A DNA stretch of 18,982 nt. Source: UBA6921 sp031370545. GTDB taxonomy: Bacteria > Pseudomonadota > Gammaproteobacteria > SG8-11. The notes under the pieces are model-generated. The model was not told the DNA's origin, did not search any database, and was given only the letters and a program-made list of their open reading frames with translations. Location of the stretch: positions 1 to 18,982 of the forward strand of contig JANMQQ010000319.1 in the NCBI GenBank assembly GCA_031370545.1, written 5' to 3'. The position numbers and the translations under genes were made by a program. Shown here piece after piece: positions 17,101-18,982 of the stretch. The first letter of the stretch is position 1. Every line of letters starts with the position of its first letter.

Positions 17101-17225
17101 ACCTGATGGGCATCAAGACCATTGCAGAAAGTGTCGAGAACGACCAAACCTTGCTGGCGTTACGTAGTTTAGGCGTCGATTACGTGCAGGGGTATCACTT
17201 GGGAAGACCGCGACCGTTACATTGA
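14166..17225 (+). CDS. Membrane GAF-PAS-GGDEF-EAL c-di-GMP cyclase/phosphodiesterase
   Basis: The protein has up to 1019 residues. About six hydrophobic segments (roughly 33-53, 62-82, 115-136, 152-172, 196-214, 227-246) are followed by a HAMP-like helix, a GAF domain (about 305-455), a PAS domain (about 470-595), GGDEF (about 605-765) and EAL (about 785-1015). GGDEF is intact (680-684), so diguanylate cyclase activity is possible; the product-inhibition RxxD site is absent (GEHD at that place). The EAL domain has EVL in place of EAL but keeps Glu811, Asn869, DDFGSG (Asp931-Asp932), LKIDGSFV and IAESVEN, so phosphodiesterase activity is plausible. It probably senses a signal through the membrane/GAF/PAS part and adjusts c-di-GMP. 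No in-frame ATG or GTG exists upstream of residue 62; the start is the TTG at 14166 or possibly the CTG at 14193. Confidence 0.93.
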   Translation: MRHRLRSTHLNTNSLAAPFSPLIAGNQFARQFRLLLFLAWVLPPTLGIAFSVSFEIFSFEQMMNVLLSLPMVLFLVGSLIFVEWYFSRYVHPVLAYLTRRTPAGAAAERRLRRFPLAFWAIFLCYILLAPTLVITSAQMHAGFEPQLFDWFRIHAIALIVTIIVGLPVFIRFLDLFGRALSTTRLITPHVTVRTKVFLIGALIPLLIDTLLVQYYWSRTGFFNVETFALWLGLELLAVIGTLMLMRSFGQALQPLQSILQARLTDTSGALALHPQSTDDIGVIAGHFQVLLDELRVHQHVLTVSNRVMHNISSLKPSECFSVLGDVCAAAVDDDKCFLFLYDEVQKELLCVAYTGETFNPTGHFRVSLSTPTLVAECFNKRKTALYRATPERTDAPDLVPDVVIEAALLVPLLAESEMLGVLMSVNTKTRRNYSAGDVSLIEGVAREAALIIKTRLLSMQRANTEERFKQLNELSQVTLESIGEGVITTDTFGAVIYMNQMASKLSGWSHADARGIALQTILQLRDETTRQDEAAEYYDRLTRAIQSQYNVLVNRDGSKEFFVEINSTPLRNARRQIIGAVLVLRDVTEIRRLVHKMSYQTSHDALTGLINRREFEHCLDTALKSVRLTNASYVVCYIDLDQFKVVNDTCGHAAGDELVKQLSTKLAATLGEHDILARLGGDEFGVLLFNCEPARGVDVAAYLLESVKALRFTWEDKTFNLAASIGVVPLNKEFAAITDVLRAADSACYVAKELGRNRIHIFHQNDLTMAKHHGQMQWMQRIQRALDEDQLLLYFQPIVDLHDNAQPQQGEVLVRMLDSAGQIVAPGRFLPAAERYHLMPRIDRWVVRKFLSWLKLQTANEQQTPYFINLSGQTLSDGQFLDFVTDELKASGVSAHRIGFEITETAAIQNVAKATHFITSLKSLGCRFSLDDFGSGVSSFTYLKNLPVDYLKIDGSFVVDMAGDRINTAMVESINQIGHLMGIKTIAESVENDQTLLALRSLGVDYVQGYHLGRPRPLH
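14182..14185 (+). promoter_or_regulatory. Candidate ribosome binding site for a CTG start of the GGDEF/EAL gene
   Basis: GGAG lies seven bases before an in-frame CTG at 14193, while the TTG at 14166 has no recognisable site. This is a spacing argument only; CTG initiation is rare. Confidence 0.35.
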
Positions 17226-17233
17226 CGGAGCGT

Positions 17234-17280
17234 TATAAAAACAAACGGTGGATCGGACAGAAATATGTCTCGACCCACCG
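17234..17280 (-). terminator. Intrinsic terminator of the outer-membrane barrel gene
   Basis: On the minus strand, arms CGGTGG and CCACCG (17246-17280) enclose further pairing (GACA with TGTC, interrupted by small bulges), followed by TTTGTTTTTATA. It lies 11 bases past the minus-strand stop codon. The plus-strand side lacks a T-run, so it mainly serves the minus-strand gene, though the hairpin also sits just after the GGDEF/EAL gene. Confidence 0.8.
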
Positions 17281-17291
17281 CTTGAGATCAC

Positions 17292-18251
17292 TTAGAACGT
17301 AGCGACTAACTCTAACTGCACCTGATTACCGTCGCGAACAAAGTTGCCGTCTTGATTGGTATTCGCAGGAATATTATCCGTGCTGCTGGATCGGAATTCC
17401 GCGTTGACCATCAGATTTTTTTCCAACATGTAGCTCGCGGCGATGGTGATCGAACGGCTATCGTCCACGCCATTCACGTCGTAACTCACGTTATCAAAGC
17501 GCAGCGTTCCCATCACCTGTTCTGAAAATTTGTACGTTCCCGTCACTCCTAATGCCATGTCGATGTAGTCACTGGGCAACATGATTTCACCACCCACCAT
17601 GAACAAACCCTGAGTGTAGGTTGCGTTGATATCGACGATGGTTTTTAAGTAGGTATCCTGCGTCGTGAAGCCGACTTTCAAATCCATGTGGGCGTCAGGT
17701 TTGATCGCCACCATGCCCAGGAAAGAATTTTTCTCGTTGATTTGCCGCAAGTCATTGAGTACCGCACCGGTCAAAGTAACCACGCCGGTTTTGCCGGATA
17801 CCAACACACCCATTAGATTGTTCCCACTCAACTTCGTGGTTTCGTTCCAGATTCCATACAGCTGCCCGTGGCTGATCTGATACAAGTCAGGAGCATCTTC
17901 TGCTTCCCAGCTGAGTGGGTTGTTGAACTGACCGCCTTTAAGCTGAAGGCCATTTTGCGATTCCCACGCGACGAATGCCTGCTCGAAACGACCGGAATCA
18001 CCACCTGATAATGAATGTCCCAAATCAAAATCAATGCGCGATGTAACTTTATTCCCCAGATTTGCATTCAAATCCAATTCGCCATTGATATCGAACTTGC
18101 TTTGCGTCGGACTCTTCCCGGTAGCGGTATCGTCAACCGCCATGTAAGTGAAATCTAAAAAGCCATCCCACTTCAAATCGGCTGCGTTTGCGTGCAGCGG
18201 AAACATGGCTGCTATCACTAGTGCCGGAACCCTACGCCGAATTGGTTTCAT
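17292..18251 (-). CDS. Outer-membrane beta-barrel protein, porin-like
   Basis: The protein has 319 residues with a signal peptide cleaved after HANA (residue 23). Alternating amphipathic strands run through the whole protein, with turns rich in Asp, Asn and Gly, and the C-terminus ends in QLELVATF with a terminal Phe, as required for outer-membrane barrel assembly. LQLKGGQFNNPLSWEAED resembles the GQFKxPF region of OprP/OprO-type porins, but I cannot place the family with certainty. The substrate is unknown. The start is the second of two adjacent ATGs (18251), six bases after GGAGAG; the first (18254) is only three bases from it. It has its own terminator, and its leader contains a perfect 7-bp palindrome, so it is probably monocistronic. 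Confidence 0.82.
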   Translation of the reverse strand: MKPIRRRVPALVIAAMFPLHANAADLKWDGFLDFTYMAVDDTATGKSPTQSKFDINGELDLNANLGNKVTSRIDFDLGHSLSGGDSGRFEQAFVAWESQNGLQLKGGQFNNPLSWEAEDAPDLYQISHGQLYGIWNETTKLSGNNLMGVLVSGKTGVVTLTGAVLNDLRQINEKNSFLGMVAIKPDAHMDLKVGFTTQDTYLKTIVDINATYTQGLFMVGGEIMLPSDYIDMALGVTGTYKFSEQVMGTLRFDNVSYDVNGVDDSRSITIAASYMLEKNLMVNAEFRSSSTDNIPANTNQDGNFVRDGNQVQLELVATF

Positions 18252-18257
18252 CATCGT

Positions 18258-18263
18258 CTCTCC
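18258..18263 (-). promoter_or_regulatory. Ribosome binding site of the outer-membrane barrel gene
   Basis: The minus strand reads GGAGAG six bases before the ATG at 18251 and three before the ATG at 18254, which favours 18251. Confidence 0.65.
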
Positions 18264-18266
18264 AAG

Positions 18267-18282
18267 CTTAACGTTCGTTAAG
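18267..18282. promoter_or_regulatory. Palindrome in the leader of the outer-membrane barrel gene
   Basis: CTTAACGTTCGTTAAG has 7-bp perfect arms and a two-base centre, placed just upstream of the ribosome site. It fits a dimeric repressor operator or a small leader hairpin. No regulator is identified. The gap 18252-18363 shows no other clear element. Confidence 0.45.
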
Positions 18283-18363
18283 AAACAAAGCGCTTGCGCG
18301 CGAAGAGCGACATTAATTCAAAACCAAAGCAACATTGCAAGCAGTGATCTTCGGTAATGATAC

Positions 18364-18948
18364 TCAGTCATCCAGGCTCACGGAGACGCGCACGCGCGCG
18401 CCAGGATGACGATCCGTCTGCGTCTCGTAGATACGGCCGGAATAGCGGTATTGCACGCGGTAACCGATGACTTGCTCGACTTCGTCGTAGTCGTTTGCCG
18501 TCTCGCAGTGCGTGCGCGTCACCGGGGCGCCCGCACCTGCATGTCCCAGGTCATGACCAATAGTTGCGCCCAGCAAGGTACCCGCCAGTACTGCCACATC
18601 GCGGTCTCGACCGTGGGCGACATTGTGTCCGAGCACGCCACCGAGTACGCCACCTAATACCAAACCGGTCGCGCTGTCACCACCGCTGCTGTATGACTCG
18701 GTGGATGACCAGCATTCGCGACGCGGTCGTGCGCGCTGCACTACCTGGTACATGGGCTCGACAAATATGACCGGCGCGTAAACGATTTCTGTATCTGTAT
18801 AGGAGTAACCGTGCTCATGATGCCGCTGATGATGGCCGTAGCCGCGCTCCCCGCGCCGGGATTCATGGTCGTCATCCCTGGCTAGAACGGAGCCGCTCAT
18901 CATTACGCCCAATAAAGCCACCGCGACCATTGGTAAGCGAGTAGTCAT
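18364..18948 (-). CDS. Glycine-zipper (2TM) envelope protein with His-rich segment
   Basis: The protein has 194 residues. A signal peptide ends near SVLA (residue 23). A charged, His-rich stretch (about 37-46), a region with VYAPVIFVEP, and a glycine zipper at about 94-137 (GLVLGGVLGGVLGHN and LAGTLLGATIGHDLGH) follow, as in the Rick_17kDa_Anti/glycine zipper 2TM family of outer-membrane-associated proteins. Two Cys (79 and 148) flank the zipper and could form a disulfide. The C-terminus has VIGYRVQYRYSGRIYETQTDRHPG, a tail common in this family. The function is unknown; related proteins are envelope or stress-associated. The ATG at 18948 has an ideal AAGGAG six bases upstream, better than the codon at 18963. 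Confidence 0.85.
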   Translation of the reverse strand: MTTRLPMVAVALLGVMMSGSVLARDDDHESRRGERGYGHHQRHHEHGYSYTDTEIVYAPVIFVEPMYQVVQRARPRRECWSSTESYSSGGDSATGLVLGGVLGGVLGHNVAHGRDRDVAVLAGTLLGATIGHDLGHAGAGAPVTRTHCETANDYDEVEQVIGYRVQYRYSGRIYETQTDRHPGARVRVSVSLDD

Positions 18949-18954
18949 TGCCCT

Positions 18955-18960
18955 CTCCTT
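18955..18960 (-). promoter_or_regulatory. Ribosome binding site deciding the start of the glycine-zipper gene
   Basis: The minus strand reads AAGGAG six bases before the ATG at 18948, so the upstream start at 18963 is rejected. Confidence 0.7.
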
Positions 18961-18982
18961 CATCTTTTTGCGTTTTACCCTA

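Overview
The window reads as a chromosomal segment of a Gram-negative proteobacterium, most likely beta- or gammaproteobacterial, with moderately high GC. The evidence is a set of familiar genes: mannofructokinase (mak), multifunctional CCA tRNA nucleotidyltransferase (cca), soluble lytic transglycosylase (slt), an NDUFA9-type epimerase, outer-membrane and lipoprotein genes, and a GGDEF/EAL regulator. I see no tRNA, rRNA, CRISPR array, transposase or clear prophage. Genes are densely packed and no gap exceeds 300 bases.

Layout. (1) 1-2724 (+) is the 3' part of a large Lhr-type helicase gene whose helicase core lies left of the window. This gene is interrupted, without loss of frame, by several short palindromic GC-rich repeats. 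A related repeat pair and a dRS3-like palindrome fill the gap 2725-3007. (2) 7401-3008 (-) looks like a three-gene operon: a secreted parallel beta-helix protein with a GlyGly-CTERM-like tail, then mak, then a small lipoprotein of unknown function. (3) cca (-) and a lipoprotein aminopeptidase (+) diverge with only 14 bases between start codons. The aminopeptidase is followed by a signal-less M15 endolysin-type peptidase and a secreted unknown protein that overlap by ATGA. (4) slt and an NDUFA9-type epimerase lie in tandem on the minus strand. (5) A six-segment membrane GAF-PAS-GGDEF-EAL protein (+) follows, with no ATG or GTG available as its start. (6) A beta-barrel outer-membrane protein (-) with its own terminator and a palindromic leader, then a glycine-zipper envelope protein (-), end the window.

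Most of the genes concern the cell envelope (peptidoglycan turnover, outer-membrane and surface proteins) and c-di-GMP signalling, with tRNA maturation and sugar phosphorylation genes between them. I find no convincing multi-gene novel defence or biosynthetic system. The most unusual signal is the repeat-laden lhr gene. Three copies of one hairpin family sit inside its coding region, two of them inverted relative to each other, one carrying compensatory stem changes and one with G-quadruplex potential. A fourth insertion from a second repeat family, near the left edge, has a close copy just downstream of the gene.
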